This document shows, piece after piece, positions 1 to 7,343 of a DNA stretch of 37,781 nt (its first letter is position 1; the number at the start of each line of letters is the position of its first letter). The position numbers and the translations under genes are program-made. Below the pieces are notes generated by a model, which worked only from the letters and a program-made list of their open reading frames with translations, was not told the origin of the DNA and did not search any database. This DNA is from SVTX01 sp045602385 (lineage in GTDB: Bacteria > Bacillota > Clostridia > Oscillospirales > CAG-272). The DNA is taken from the NCBI GenBank assembly GCA_045602385.1, contig JAZSBL010000018.1, forward strand, positions 1-37,781. Reading direction: 5' to 3'.

Positions 1-30
1 GATTGTAAATAAAACATATGCACTAGAACA

Positions 31-93
31 ATCCCTCCGTCTTGCTTCGCAATCCACCTCCCTTTACACAAGGGAGGCTTACGCAAAGCGTAA
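31..93. repeat. Cluster of three small hairpins (REP-like intergenic repeat)
   Basis: Three short inverted repeats lie in tandem. TTGC-TTC-GCAA is at 45-55. CCTCCCTT-TACAC-AAGGGAGG (8-bp stem) is at 57-77. TTACGC-AAA-GCGTAA is at 79-93. No open reading frame covers them. They resemble the dispersed GC-rich palindromes common between genes in clostridial genomes; that family assignment is from memory and was not checked. No copy of this exact type is seen elsewhere in the window. Confidence 0.5.
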
Positions 94-140
94 TCCAAAC
101 GAATTTTACAGCCGTGGACACCCCGATAAATCAAAATTTG

Positions 141-167
141 ACGGGGCGGTTTCGTCCCGTATTTTTG
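141..167 (+). terminator. Rho-independent terminator of an off-window upstream gene
   Basis: The stem ACGGGGCG / CGTCCCGT (8 bp with one G-U pair) and the loop GTTT span 141-160 and are followed by ATTTTTG. It points rightward, so it would end a plus-strand gene that lies left of the window. The stretch from 1 to 290 contains no gene, only this terminator, the small hairpins before it and the promoter after it. Confidence 0.6.
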
Positions 168-218
168 TGCATTATATGAAACTAACTTTAAAGATATTAT
201 TAAATTCAGAAAAACTCC

Positions 219-247
219 TTGACAATCAAGGCGCGCTGATATATAAT
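219..247 (+). promoter_or_regulatory. SigA-type promoter of the 291-3487 gene set
   Basis: The -35 box TTGACA (219-224) is separated by exactly 17 bp from the -10 box TATAAT (242-247). Both are perfect consensus matches. Transcription would start near 254, about 37 nt before the first start codon at 291. Confidence 0.8.
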
Positions 248-290
248 TACGATATGTAATTATGCTTTTTTATCGGTTGGAGAGTGAAAA

Positions 291-824
291 ATGAAGAAAA
301 TAGACGTTCTTGTGAATTCCTTGTTATATGCTGTGGCTATGCTTGTTTCTTGCATAGTCGTTATGCTTGCGGAGACCCTTATAACGCGCGTTCTCGGAAC
401 TATGTTCGTTCTCACTCCCCTTGCCCTATGCATTATTCGCGCCGCCGTCTACACCCCCGGCGTTGCCGCTCTGCTTGGTATATTAGCATACAGAGAGGGC
501 TATCACGCCGCTTATTTCGGGGTGGCAGAGACTGCTATATCCGCCGCGATCGCTTCCCTTGCGCACTTTCTTTTCGCCCTGCTCTTTAATTTTGAGGCAT
601 TCGCCTCGGGCGGCGTCAAGTTCGTTGCCGCGCTTGTGAAATTCGGCGGCAAGCTAAATATCAAGAGCTTCTCAGGCGAGCTTAAGGCGGCCGACTCCAT
701 TCCTTTCTTCTTTCTGTTCGCGCTTCTCTACCTTGCGGTAATGATAGCTTGCGGCAGGCTTGGCGCGAAGGCAAGGATCAAGTCCCGTAAGGAGCTTACA
801 GGCTCTGCGACAACCGAAGAATAA
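291..824 (+). CDS. Hypothetical integral membrane protein
   Basis: This 177-residue protein is not recognised. The first ~110 residues are very hydrophobic, with predicted membrane segments at roughly 8-28, 38-60 and 78-100. A short Gly/Lys-rich loop at about 105-130 is followed by another hydrophobic segment near 135-157 and a basic, polar C-terminus. The size and four or so helices recall small substrate-binding (S) subunits of ECF transporters or CvpA-like proteins, but no diagnostic motif is seen and no function is claimed. The ATG at 291 follows a GGAG site by 8 nt and lies downstream of a consensus promoter. It is followed after 23 bp by ireB, so it probably heads the operon. Confidence 0.7.
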   Translation: MKKIDVLVNSLLYAVAMLVSCIVVMLAETLITRVLGTMFVLTPLALCIIRAAVYTPGVAALLGILAYREGYHAAYFGVAETAISAAIASLAHFLFALLFNFEAFASGGVKFVAALVKFGGKLNIKSFSGELKAADSIPFFFLFALLYLAVMIACGRLGAKARIKSRKELTGSATTEE

Positions 825-847
825 GTCCGAAAGGTAAAAACTGTAGA

Positions 848-1168
848 ATGATACTCGAAAACAAGGATTTTAAAGTGATAATCGGTAAGAATATACCCGA
901 AACAAGCGCCCCCGTAAAGCCCGAGGTTGAGGACAAGCAGGAGCTTCTTTACAGCATTGCGCAGGCTATACGCGAGGGCGGATACAATCCCGTATCCCAG
1001 CTTGTCGGCTACATTATCTCCGACGACCCGACACATATTTCAAACTACAACAACGCCCGCACTCTGATCAGTCGCATAGACCGCGACGAGCTGCTTGAGG
1101 ATATGGTCAACACCTACCTGGCAGAGCTTGAAAAGAAGTACGGCGAAGGTGACCAGAATAATGACTGA
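848..1168 (+). CDS. ireB: IreB family regulatory phosphoprotein (UPF0297)
   Basis: This is a small cytoplasmic protein of 106 residues. Its core (about 32-95) matches the IreB family: GGYNPVSQLVGYIISDDPTHI, then NNARTLISRIDRDELLEDMVNTYL. In Enterococcus, IreB is a substrate of the PASTA Ser/Thr kinase IreK and modulates cephalosporin tolerance; that role is family knowledge and is not visible here. The N-terminal ~25 residues are variable, and the C-terminus is acidic. In many Firmicutes ireB sits beside ruvX and alaS; here it precedes ribF. Its TGA stop (1166-1168) overlaps the ribF start at 1161 by 8 bp, implying translational coupling. The upstream site AAAGG lies 12 nt before the ATG, so initiation may be modest. 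Confidence 0.88.
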   Translation: MILENKDFKVIIGKNIPETSAPVKPEVEDKQELLYSIAQAIREGGYNPVSQLVGYIISDDPTHISNYNNARTLISRIDRDELLEDMVNTYLAELEKKYGEGDQNND

Positions 1169-2123
1169 CATTTTAAACAAGATCACTATCTACACCGACA
1201 AGGGAATTGAGGACAAGCTCCCCTTCTCCTCCACGGTGTTGGCTCTTGGCACCTTTGACGGTGTGCATATCGCCCACAGGCGTCTTATTGATGAGGCTCA
1301 GGCGTTGCGCCTGAGGCTTTCAGCAAGCGCGGTCGGGGCATGGTGCTTTGTAAAGAGCCCCGCCTCCCTCATACGCGGCATCGATATTCTGACGCTTACC
1401 GAAAAGGAAGATAAGATCCGCCTCTTGCTGGACGCGGGCGCGGATTTCGTGGTTTGCGCGGAATTTGAGGATTTCAGGACCATGTCCGCGGAGGATTTCG
1501 TCCGCGAGGTCCTTATTTCCACTCTCGGCTGTATCGGCGCGGTATCGGGCTACGATCACCGCTTCGGGTACATGGGCCGCGGTAACTCAAGTCTGCTTGA
1601 GGCTATATTCGGCAAGGAAAACACTGTGACCGTGCCAAAGGTCACGCTTGACGGTGAGGAGGTAAGCTCGACTGCCATCCGTGAGCATATCAAAAACGGC
1701 GAGATAGAGATCGCCAACGCGATGCTCTCCCGCCCGCTCTCATTTACCTCTCCCGTTCTGTCGGGCAAGCAGCTTGGCAGAAGGCTTGGATTTCCTACCG
1801 CAAATCAGCCTATCCCGCAAGGACTTTCCTCTATCCGTCACGGTGTTTACGCTACGCGTTGCATTTTTGAGGACGGTCAGAGCTACATCGGTGTTTCCAA
1901 TATCGGCGTGCGTCCGAGCATCAGATCAGGCGACGATCACTCTGTCAATGCCGAGACCTATATTATCGGATTTGACGGCGAGCTTTACGGCAGTATGTTG
2001 ACCCTTGAGCTTTGCGCTTATCTGCGCGAGGAGAAAAAATTTTCCTCTCTTGACGAGCTTACCGCCGCTATTGAGCAGGACAAAAACAGTTGTATTGAAT
2101 TTTTCGGCTCACTTGAGCGATAA
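1161..2123 (+). CDS. ribF: Bifunctional riboflavin kinase / FAD synthetase
   Basis: RibF phosphorylates riboflavin to FMN and adenylates FMN to FAD in the cytoplasm. The 320-residue protein shows the nucleotidyltransferase half first, with LGTFDGVHIAHRRLI near residue 25 (HxxH-type motif) and GYDHRFGYMGRGN near 130. The C-terminal flavokinase half has GKQLGRRLGFPTAN near 200 and NIGVRPS followed by NAETYI and LYG. The frame is open further upstream, but the ATG at 1161 is preferred. It follows GAAGGTGA at a suitable distance and overlaps the ireB stop as ATGACTGA, whereas an earlier start at 1095 would add 22 residues inside ireB. No FMN riboswitch-like leader precedes it. Confidence 0.93.
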   Translation: MTDILNKITIYTDKGIEDKLPFSSTVLALGTFDGVHIAHRRLIDEAQALRLRLSASAVGAWCFVKSPASLIRGIDILTLTEKEDKIRLLLDAGADFVVCAEFEDFRTMSAEDFVREVLISTLGCIGAVSGYDHRFGYMGRGNSSLLEAIFGKENTVTVPKVTLDGEEVSSTAIREHIKNGEIEIANAMLSRPLSFTSPVLSGKQLGRRLGFPTANQPIPQGLSSIRHGVYATRCIFEDGQSYIGVSNIGVRPSIRSGDDHSVNAETYIIGFDGELYGSMLTLELCAYLREEKKFSSLDELTAAIEQDKNSCIEFFGSLER

Positions 2124-2149
2124 CCAAATAAAATAAGGAGGACGCTATA

Positions 2150-3487
2150 ATGAAAAAACGGTATTCGTTGCGGGCATTCAGCCTGATCGCGATCGTGTTT
2201 ATTCTGGCATCCTCCCTTTTCGTTTTTCCTTCAGCAGCGGCGAGCGAGCCTACTCCCCCCACGCCCGAAAACTGCCGCGCGGCATGCCTTTTCGACAAGA
2301 CACACAACAAAATGCTTGTAATGACCAACGAGGACGTTCAGCTGAACACCTCGACAAGCGCAAAGGTCATGATGGGCCTTCTTGCCTGCGAGATGCTCTC
2401 CGACAGGCTGGAGGAAACGGTGACTGTCACCGCAGGCATGCTACAGGGAGAAAACAACTACGCCAGCAAAATGAATCCCCCGCTTGCCGTGGGCGAGGAG
2501 ATAAAAATAATCGATCTGATTTACGGCGCGATATGCGGCTCACACAACGATGCCTGCTATGCCGTTTCCGCTCTTTGCGCGGGAAGCTATCAGGAATTCG
2601 CCAATCTTATGACCGACCGTGCAAGATCGCTTGGCGCGACCTCAACAAAATATACCAATCCCCTGGGATACCCCGACAATTCCGCGATGGTGACAACTCT
2701 TGCGGACACCTTGAAAATAGCTCTTGCGGCATCCGAAAACGAGCTTTATATGGAGATTTCCTCCGCAAAAAGTCATGCTGTCCCCGCTACCAACCTAAGC
2801 GGCGCGCGCACCGTTTACAACCGCAACTACCTTATATCCTCACGAAGTACTCAAGCATATTACAATGCCGCGTGCCACGGCATGAATGCCGGTATCTCAA
2901 GCGATGCGAGCGGATGGAGCGTTATTACTCTCGCGCGAGACGAGGGTGTTGAGTATATCTGCATCGTCCTTGGCGGCGCGGAAAATCCGGAGGACGGACG
3001 CATATACGCTTACGACACCGCTAACAAGCTGATCAAGTGGGCTTGCTCCACCTACAATATGTACAAGATCTACGATGCCGGAACGGTCATTGGCACCGCC
3101 GACGTGGGCATGACGTCTCTCGGCTCCGCCAAGATCGATTACGCGACTATGGAGGATCTGAGCATCTATATTCCCAATCACTCGAATCCCGACGTTTCAT
3201 ACCGCGTTGAATACGACACAGACAAGCTTGCAGCGCCTATAAAGGCGGGCGAGCGGATAGGCGTGGTAAAGGTCTACTCTGACGGTCAGCTTGTGGGTGA
3301 GTGCCCTGTAGCTCTGACCGAGGACTGCGAAGCGAACTCGGTTATGAAGGTTATTTCCGTGATCGGTGAATACACCAAAAGCCGCGCTTTTCTGGCAACG
3401 CTTATCTGTTTTTTTATCCTTTTGCCTATAACGCTTATTTTTAAGAGCAAGCGCGGAGTTAAGCGCGGAAAATACAGAAGATATTAA
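2150..3487 (+). CDS. DacF/PBP5-like serine peptidase homologue, catalytic motifs degenerate
   Basis: This 445-residue protein has a signal peptide (about 1-31), an S11 D-Ala-D-Ala carboxypeptidase-like domain (about 40-275), a PBP5 C-terminal-like beta region (about 300-395) and a C-terminal hydrophobic anchor (about 408-428) with a basic tail. Family members trim peptidoglycan pentapeptides with the motifs SxxK, SxN and KTG. Here the first motif reads Thr69-Ser-Ala-Lys72, so serine is not at K minus 3 (the nearest serine is at K minus 4). SxN is kept as Ser131-His-Asn133. The KTG position reads Asn246-Ala-Gly248 in the context GMNAGIS. The fold signature remains (NPLGYP; GWSVITLA). Normal carboxypeptidase activity therefore looks unlikely; a binding or regulatory role is inference. 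The ATG at 2150 follows GGAGG by 8 nt. Confidence 0.85.
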   Translation: MKKRYSLRAFSLIAIVFILASSLFVFPSAAASEPTPPTPENCRAACLFDKTHNKMLVMTNEDVQLNTSTSAKVMMGLLACEMLSDRLEETVTVTAGMLQGENNYASKMNPPLAVGEEIKIIDLIYGAICGSHNDACYAVSALCAGSYQEFANLMTDRARSLGATSTKYTNPLGYPDNSAMVTTLADTLKIALAASENELYMEISSAKSHAVPATNLSGARTVYNRNYLISSRSTQAYYNAACHGMNAGISSDASGWSVITLARDEGVEYICIVLGGAENPEDGRIYAYDTANKLIKWACSTYNMYKIYDAGTVIGTADVGMTSLGSAKIDYATMEDLSIYIPNHSNPDVSYRVEYDTDKLAAPIKAGERIGVVKVYSDGQLVGECPVALTEDCEANSVMKVISVIGEYTKSRAFLATLICFFILLPITLIFKSKRGVKRGKYRRY

Positions 3488-3497
3488 ATTAAAAAAC

Positions 3498-3531
3498 AGG
3501 CAGACCGAAACGGTCTGCCTATATTTATTTT
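3498..3531. terminator. Bidirectional terminator between dacF-like gene and SPFH gene
   Basis: A perfect 10-bp stem AGGCAGACCG / CGGTCTGCCT with loop AAA spans 3498-3520. TATATTTATTTT follows on the plus strand and a run of six T on the minus strand. It serves the two converging genes that end at 3487 and 3540. Confidence 0.85.
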
Positions 3532-3539
3532 GCTTGATC

Positions 3540-4475
3540 TTATGCCTTCTCTCCGTCCTCTGCGACACCCTTGATGGATGCAACAAGTCCTGCGATGTTC
3601 TGTATCTCGGAGGGGATAATGATCTTGGTTGCCTTTCCGTCTGCGACCTTTTCAAAGGTCTCAAGGCTCTTGATTGCTATCATTCCCTCGCCGGGTTTAG
3701 CCTCGTTGATCATTCTGATACCGTCTGCGGTAGCCTGCTGGATCTTGAGGATTGCCTCTGCCTCACCCTCTGCTCTCAGCACCTGTGACTGCTTCTCTGC
3801 CTCGGCTTTCAGTATCTGCGACTGCTTTTCTGCCTCTGCACCGAGGATCTTGGACTGCTTCTGTCCCTCTGCAACGAGGATGGCAGAATTCTTTTCTCCT
3901 TCTGCGCGAAGGATCGCTTCTCTTCTCTCGCGCTCCGCCTTCATCTGCTTTTCCATCGCATCCTGTATCTCCTTGGGAGGAATGATATTCTTAAGCTCAA
4001 CGCGGCTTACCTTGATGCCCCAAGGATCTGTTGCCTCGTCAAGAATAGCGCGCATCTTGGAGTTGATGATGTCGCGGGAAGTAAGCGTGCTGTCAAGCTC
4101 CATCTCACCGATAATATTACGGAGAGTTGTAGAGGTGAGGTTCTCGATAGCGGTCATGGGTGTTGCATGACCGTAGGTATAGAGCTTTGCATCGGTTATC
4201 TGATAGAATACGACGGTGTCTATCTGCATTCTTACGTTATCCTTTGTGATAACGGGCTGGGGTGGGAAGTCTGCGACCTGCTCCATCTTATTGATCTTCT
4301 TTGCAATTCTGTCAACGAAGGGGATCTTGAAATGCACGCCCGTTCCCCACGTGGTGTAGTATCCGCCCAAGCGCTCGATTACGTACGCTCTTGCCTGCGG
4401 TACGACGTGGATATTGGAGATAACGGTGATGATTACGATTATTGCAAGTATTGCGGGGATAATGATCCATTCCAT
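3540..4475 (-). CDS. SPFH/stomatin-like (prohibitin-domain) membrane protein
   Basis: This 311-residue protein has an N-terminal membrane segment (about 3-22), an SPFH/band-7 domain (about 25-185, with VIERLGGYYTTWGTGVHFKIPF and the conserved DNVRMQIDTVVFYQI), and a long charged coiled coil (about 180-250). The coiled coil contains near-tandem 11-residue units of the type AEAEKQSQILK. Family members form membrane microdomain scaffolds and work with NfeD partners or membrane proteases. The gene directly follows the NfeD-like gene on the same strand with a 31-bp gap, the usual NfeD-stomatin pair. The ATG at 4475 has AAAGGA about 9 nt upstream. Confidence 0.9.
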   Translation of the reverse strand: MEWIIIPAILAIIVIITVISNIHVVPQARAYVIERLGGYYTTWGTGVHFKIPFVDRIAKKINKMEQVADFPPQPVITKDNVRMQIDTVVFYQITDAKLYTYGHATPMTAIENLTSTTLRNIIGEMELDSTLTSRDIINSKMRAILDEATDPWGIKVSRVELKNIIPPKEIQDAMEKQMKAERERREAILRAEGEKNSAILVAEGQKQSKILGAEAEKQSQILKAEAEKQSQVLRAEGEAEAILKIQQATADGIRMINEAKPGEGMIAIKSLETFEKVADGKATKIIIPSEIQNIAGLVASIKGVAEDGEKA

Positions 4476-4506
4476 AGTGTTATTCCTTTCTGTCTATAAA
4501 AATATT

Positions 4507-4953
4507 TTAAGCGCGCTTACAGATAAGCTTTACGCCCTTGATCTCTACGATTATAACTATCTCGCCGACAGCTGCACTCTCGGAGTCGCTCTCCATTCTG
4601 GCGGTCCACACCTGTCCGTTGACCTTGACCGCTCCGCGATCCTCGGCGTTGACGATATCCTCCTCTACCTTGGCACTGTGGCCGATGAGCAGATCGGTAT
4701 CGGTCTTTTCTTTGCCGACGTTTTTTACCAGATACTTTTTAAGAACCGTTTTGGCAAGAACCAGAAACAGCGTGGAGAGTGTGATGAATACGATTATCTG
4801 TATCCACCATTCAACCTGACACAGTGCCAAAACAAGCGAGGCGACCGCGCCCGGCATAAACCACATTGCAACCATCTCACAGGTCTCTGCCTCTGCCCAA
4901 AGGGCAATTATAAATACGACTGCCCATACTATAGCCCAACCGTAAATATCCAT
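4507..4953 (-). CDS. NfeD-like membrane protein
   Basis: This is a 148-residue short-form NfeD protein. Three hydrophobic segments (about 4-20, 27-45 and 50-72) precede a C-terminal OB-fold-like domain (about 85-145). That domain has the typical LIGHSAKVEEDIVNAEDRGAVKVNGQVWTAR pattern (hydrophobic, G-A-V-K-V-x-G-x-x-W-x-A) and ends in VVEIKGVKLICKR. NfeD proteins pair with SPFH proteins and are thought to assist membrane quality control. It is the first gene of a two-gene minus-strand operon with its own consensus promoter at 5037-5065. The serine-protease domain found in long NfeD proteins is absent. Confidence 0.88.
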   Translation of the reverse strand: MDIYGWAIVWAVVFIIALWAEAETCEMVAMWFMPGAVASLVLALCQVEWWIQIIVFITLSTLFLVLAKTVLKKYLVKNVGKEKTDTDLLIGHSAKVEEDIVNAEDRGAVKVNGQVWTARMESDSESAAVGEIVIIVEIKGVKLICKRA

Positions 4954-5036
4954 ATTTCCTCTGACCTCTCTTTCATATATTGCGAGCTTATGAGAAAACT
5001 TGCAGCCTCCTTTTCCCTTTGCTCTACCTTGATTAT

Positions 5037-5065
5037 GTTATACCACGCGGTCACTTGACTGTCAA
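5037..5065 (-). promoter_or_regulatory. SigA-type promoter of the nfeD-SPFH operon
   Basis: Read on the minus strand, TTGACA (5060-5065) and TATAAC (5037-5042) are 17 bp apart. Transcription would start near 5030, giving a leader of about 75 nt before the nfeD-like start at 4953. Confidence 0.75.
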
Positions 5066-5265
5066 TAGCATTCGCGCGAAATATTGCACAAACTTTCCTT
5101 TCCCCAACAGTATATTCTGCACAAATGCCTCATCAGATAGGGCAAACGTGACACTTGAGTCGGCAAAAATCCGTCAAATTGATTAAATATTCGCGCGCGG
5201 GCGTGCAATGTTTTATATATATATGCAAATATTATAAAAACATGGGCGAAATGACGTAAAAGGTG

Positions 5266-5294
5266 TTGTTTTAAGGGACAAAGTGTGATATAAT
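5266..5294 (+). promoter_or_regulatory. Promoter of the apgM-thrC operon
   Basis: An extended -10 element TGATATAAT (TATAAT at 5289-5294) lies 17 bp downstream of a weak -35 TTGTTT (5266-5271). The predicted transcription start near 5301 excludes the upstream in-frame ATG at 5300 and supports the start at 5333. Confidence 0.7.
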
Positions 5295-5332
5295 TTAAGA
5301 TGTATAATTATTTTCACGCGAGGTACACCAAA

Positions 5333-6541
5333 ATGAAATATCTTGTTCTCATTCCCGACGGAATGGCAGACGAAAAAATAGAGGCTCTTGGCAACAAAAC
5401 TCCCATGGAGGCGGCAGACAAGCCCACGACCGATATGCTCGCGGCGCGCGCTTTGGTCGGTACAGTTTCTAACGTGCCCTCGGGCATGGTTCCCGAAAGC
5501 GATACCGCAAATATGGCTATCCTTTCCTTTGACCCCAAGGTGTATTCCAAGGGTCGCTCCCCTCTTGAGGCGATGAGCATGGGCCTTACCATGGAGGAGG
5601 ATCACGTTGCTTACAGATGCAACATCGTTACTCTCTCTGACGAGGGCGAGTACGACGAGAAGATAATGCTTGACCACAGCGCCGACGAGATCACCACCGC
5701 AGAGGCAGACGAGCTGATCAAGGCTCTTGACGCCGCTCTCGGCAACGACATTCTTCACTTCTACACGGGCGTAAGCTACCGTCACTGCATTCTCTGGCAC
5801 GGCGGTAACGACAAATATAACTTTATGCGCCCCCACGACATTCTCGGTCAGTGCATAAAGGATCATCTCCCCCACGGCGAGGACGGCAAGGTCTTCTACG
5901 AGCTTATGCGCAAGAGCTGGGATATCCTCAATCACCACCCCGTAAACGAGGCAAGACGCGCGCGCGGACTCCGTCCCGCAAACTCTATCTGGCTCTGGAG
6001 CCCCGGCAAGAAGCCCGCTCTTCCCTCCTTTAAGGAAAAATGGGGACTTAAGGCTGCCGTTATCTCTGCGGTCGACCTTATCAAGGGTATCGGTATCTGC
6101 GCCGAAATGACATCCATTGACGTTGAGGGCGCGACAGGTAACGTTCACACTAACTATGAGGGCAAGGCAGAGGCCGCTATCAATGCTTTCAAGGATGGCT
6201 ACGAGTACGTTTACGTTCACGTTGAGGGCCCCGACGAGTGCGGTCACCGCGCGGAGACCGACAACAAGGTGCTCTCGGTTGAGCTTATAGACAAGAAGAT
6301 ACTCAAGCCCGTTTACGAATATCTCGCGGCTTCGGGCGAGGACTTCAAGATAATGATCCTTCCCGATCACCCCACTCCCGTTCGTCTTCGCACGCACACC
6401 ATTGACCCCGTTCCTTTTATGATCTACTCATCAAGCGAGGACAAGTCGGGCGTAGCATGCTTTACAGAGGACAGCGCGCGTGATACCGGTCTTTACATAG
6501 AGTCGGGATACACTCTTATGGAGCTTCTCACTCAAAAATAA
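5333..6541 (+). CDS. apgM: Cofactor-independent phosphoglycerate mutase, archaeal type (ApgM)
   Basis: ApgM interconverts 3- and 2-phosphoglycerate in glycolysis. The 402-residue protein starts MKYLVLIPDGMAD, a metal-binding DG motif typical of alkaline-phosphatase superfamily enzymes. It then has SGMVPESDTANMAILSFDP (the SD nucleophile region), RCNIV, a YVHVEGPDECGHR motif near 305 and LPDHPTP near 353, all expected metal or phosphate ligands of this family. Length fits ApgM (~400) rather than the ~510-residue bacterial iPGM. The upstream in-frame ATG at 5300 lies at the predicted transcription start, so 5333 is chosen, with GCGAGG as ribosome binding site. It opens a seven-gene operon. Confidence 0.93.
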   Translation: MKYLVLIPDGMADEKIEALGNKTPMEAADKPTTDMLAARALVGTVSNVPSGMVPESDTANMAILSFDPKVYSKGRSPLEAMSMGLTMEEDHVAYRCNIVTLSDEGEYDEKIMLDHSADEITTAEADELIKALDAALGNDILHFYTGVSYRHCILWHGGNDKYNFMRPHDILGQCIKDHLPHGEDGKVFYELMRKSWDILNHHPVNEARRARGLRPANSIWLWSPGKKPALPSFKEKWGLKAAVISAVDLIKGIGICAEMTSIDVEGATGNVHTNYEGKAEAAINAFKDGYEYVYVHVEGPDECGHRAETDNKVLSVELIDKKILKPVYEYLAASGEDFKIMILPDHPTPVRLRTHTIDPVPFMIYSSSEDKSGVACFTEDSARDTGLYIESGYTLMELLTQK

Positions 6542-6569
6542 AATTCAGCCGACAAGGCATGGAGATAAT

Positions 6570-7319
6570 ATGGAAAACAACAATCAGGATTTACGGCCCG
6601 ACGAGCTTGCGCCCGATGAGGTCGAAAATCAGGACGTAACATACGCCGAGGAAAGCTCCGAGGCGGTAAATAACGAGGTAGCCGAGGTGGCTGAGGAGAC
6701 TGAGGAGACTGAGGAGACTGAGGAGGTCGAGGGCGAGGACCGAGAAAAGCGCGGACGCGCGTTTCTCTCCGCCATTTACGACTACGCAGAAATATTTGCT
6801 GTATCGATAATTGCGGTCATCATTGTGTTCTCCTTCTGCTTCAGGCTATGCCAGGTAGACGGTCACTCGATGCACAACACTCTTGACAATGAGGAGAGGA
6901 TCATCGCTTGCGATCTTTTCTATACCCCCAAGCAAGGTGACATTGTGGTGTTCCACCTTGTAAACGACACCTTCCACCGCCCTCTTGTCAAAAGAGTTAT
7001 AGCTACCGAGGGACAGACGGTCGAGATCAACTACACCGACAAGAAAATATACGTTGACGGTGTCCTATACGACGACAAGCATGCCTACATTGAGGGCGGC
7101 GACTATCTTATCAAGTTTGATTTTGACGCGTCCTATATGTCCTACGAGGACGGCAAGCTTTACTACCGCGCCACCGTGCCTGAGGACAAGGTCTTCGTGC
7201 TTGGTGACAACCGCAACAACTCCACCGACTCCAGAAGCACCTACGTCGGCTTCGTTGACGAGGACTGTATACTCGGAAAGGCTATTCTGCGCCTTTCACC
7301 ATTTACTGTTTTTGATTGA
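6570..7319 (+). CDS. lepB: Signal peptidase I with acidic N-terminal extension
   Basis: This type I signal peptidase cleaves signal peptides of secreted proteins at the outer face of the membrane. It has 249 residues. An unusual acidic cytoplasmic extension (about 1-60, rich in Glu) contains an EET tripeptide repeat. A single membrane segment (about 72-92) follows, then box B with the nucleophile Ser100 (DGHSM), box D with the general base Lys141 (LVKRVIATEGQ), and the GDNRNNSTDSR box near 215. The ATG at 6570 follows GGAGATAAT. It lies 28 bp after apgM and 24 bp before rbgA in the same operon. The acidic leader is encoded by 9-bp tandem repeats that could change length. Confidence 0.94.
   Translation: MENNNQDLRPDELAPDEVENQDVTYAEESSEAVNNEVAEVAEETEETEETEEVEGEDREKRGRAFLSAIYDYAEIFAVSIIAVIIVFSFCFRLCQVDGHSMHNTLDNEERIIACDLFYTPKQGDIVVFHLVNDTFHRPLVKRVIATEGQTVEINYTDKKIYVDGVLYDDKHAYIEGGDYLIKFDFDASYMSYEDGKLYYRATVPEDKVFVLGDNRNNSTDSRSTYVGFVDEDCILGKAILRLSPFTVFD
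6693..6725 (+). repeat. 9-bp tandem repeat inside lepB
   Basis: Three consecutive copies of GAGGAGACT (6693-6719) plus a partial fourth (GAGGAG) encode the Glu-Glu-Thr repeats of the acidic N-terminal tail. Copy number could vary by slippage without changing the reading frame. Confidence 0.8.
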
Positions 7320-7343
7320 TAAATAATAATTCGGAGGTTCAAA

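Larger units (their letters stand above)
4954..5332. other. Divergent intergenic region between nfeD-like gene and apgM
   Basis: This 379-bp gap holds two divergent promoters (5037-5065 on minus, 5266-5294 on plus). Between them lies an AT-rich stretch with a run of alternating TA near 5214-5224. No convincing gene, riboswitch or RNA gene is seen in the middle part. Confidence 0.6.

Noticed and set aside
1100..1160. Possible FMN riboswitch before ribF
   Set aside because: The upstream sequence is the ireB coding region, with no room for an RFN element.
3740..3920. Repeated segments resembling a small CRISPR or tandem array
   Set aside because: They are the coiled-coil repeats of the SPFH protein, in frame and coding, with no unique spacers.
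5300..5332. Upstream in-frame ATG for apgM
   Set aside because: It coincides with the predicted transcription start and lacks a binding site; the family start is at 5333.
5213..6397. Minus-strand open frame (394 codons) opposite apgM
   Set aside because: It is antisense to a clear glycolytic gene and has no family resemblance.
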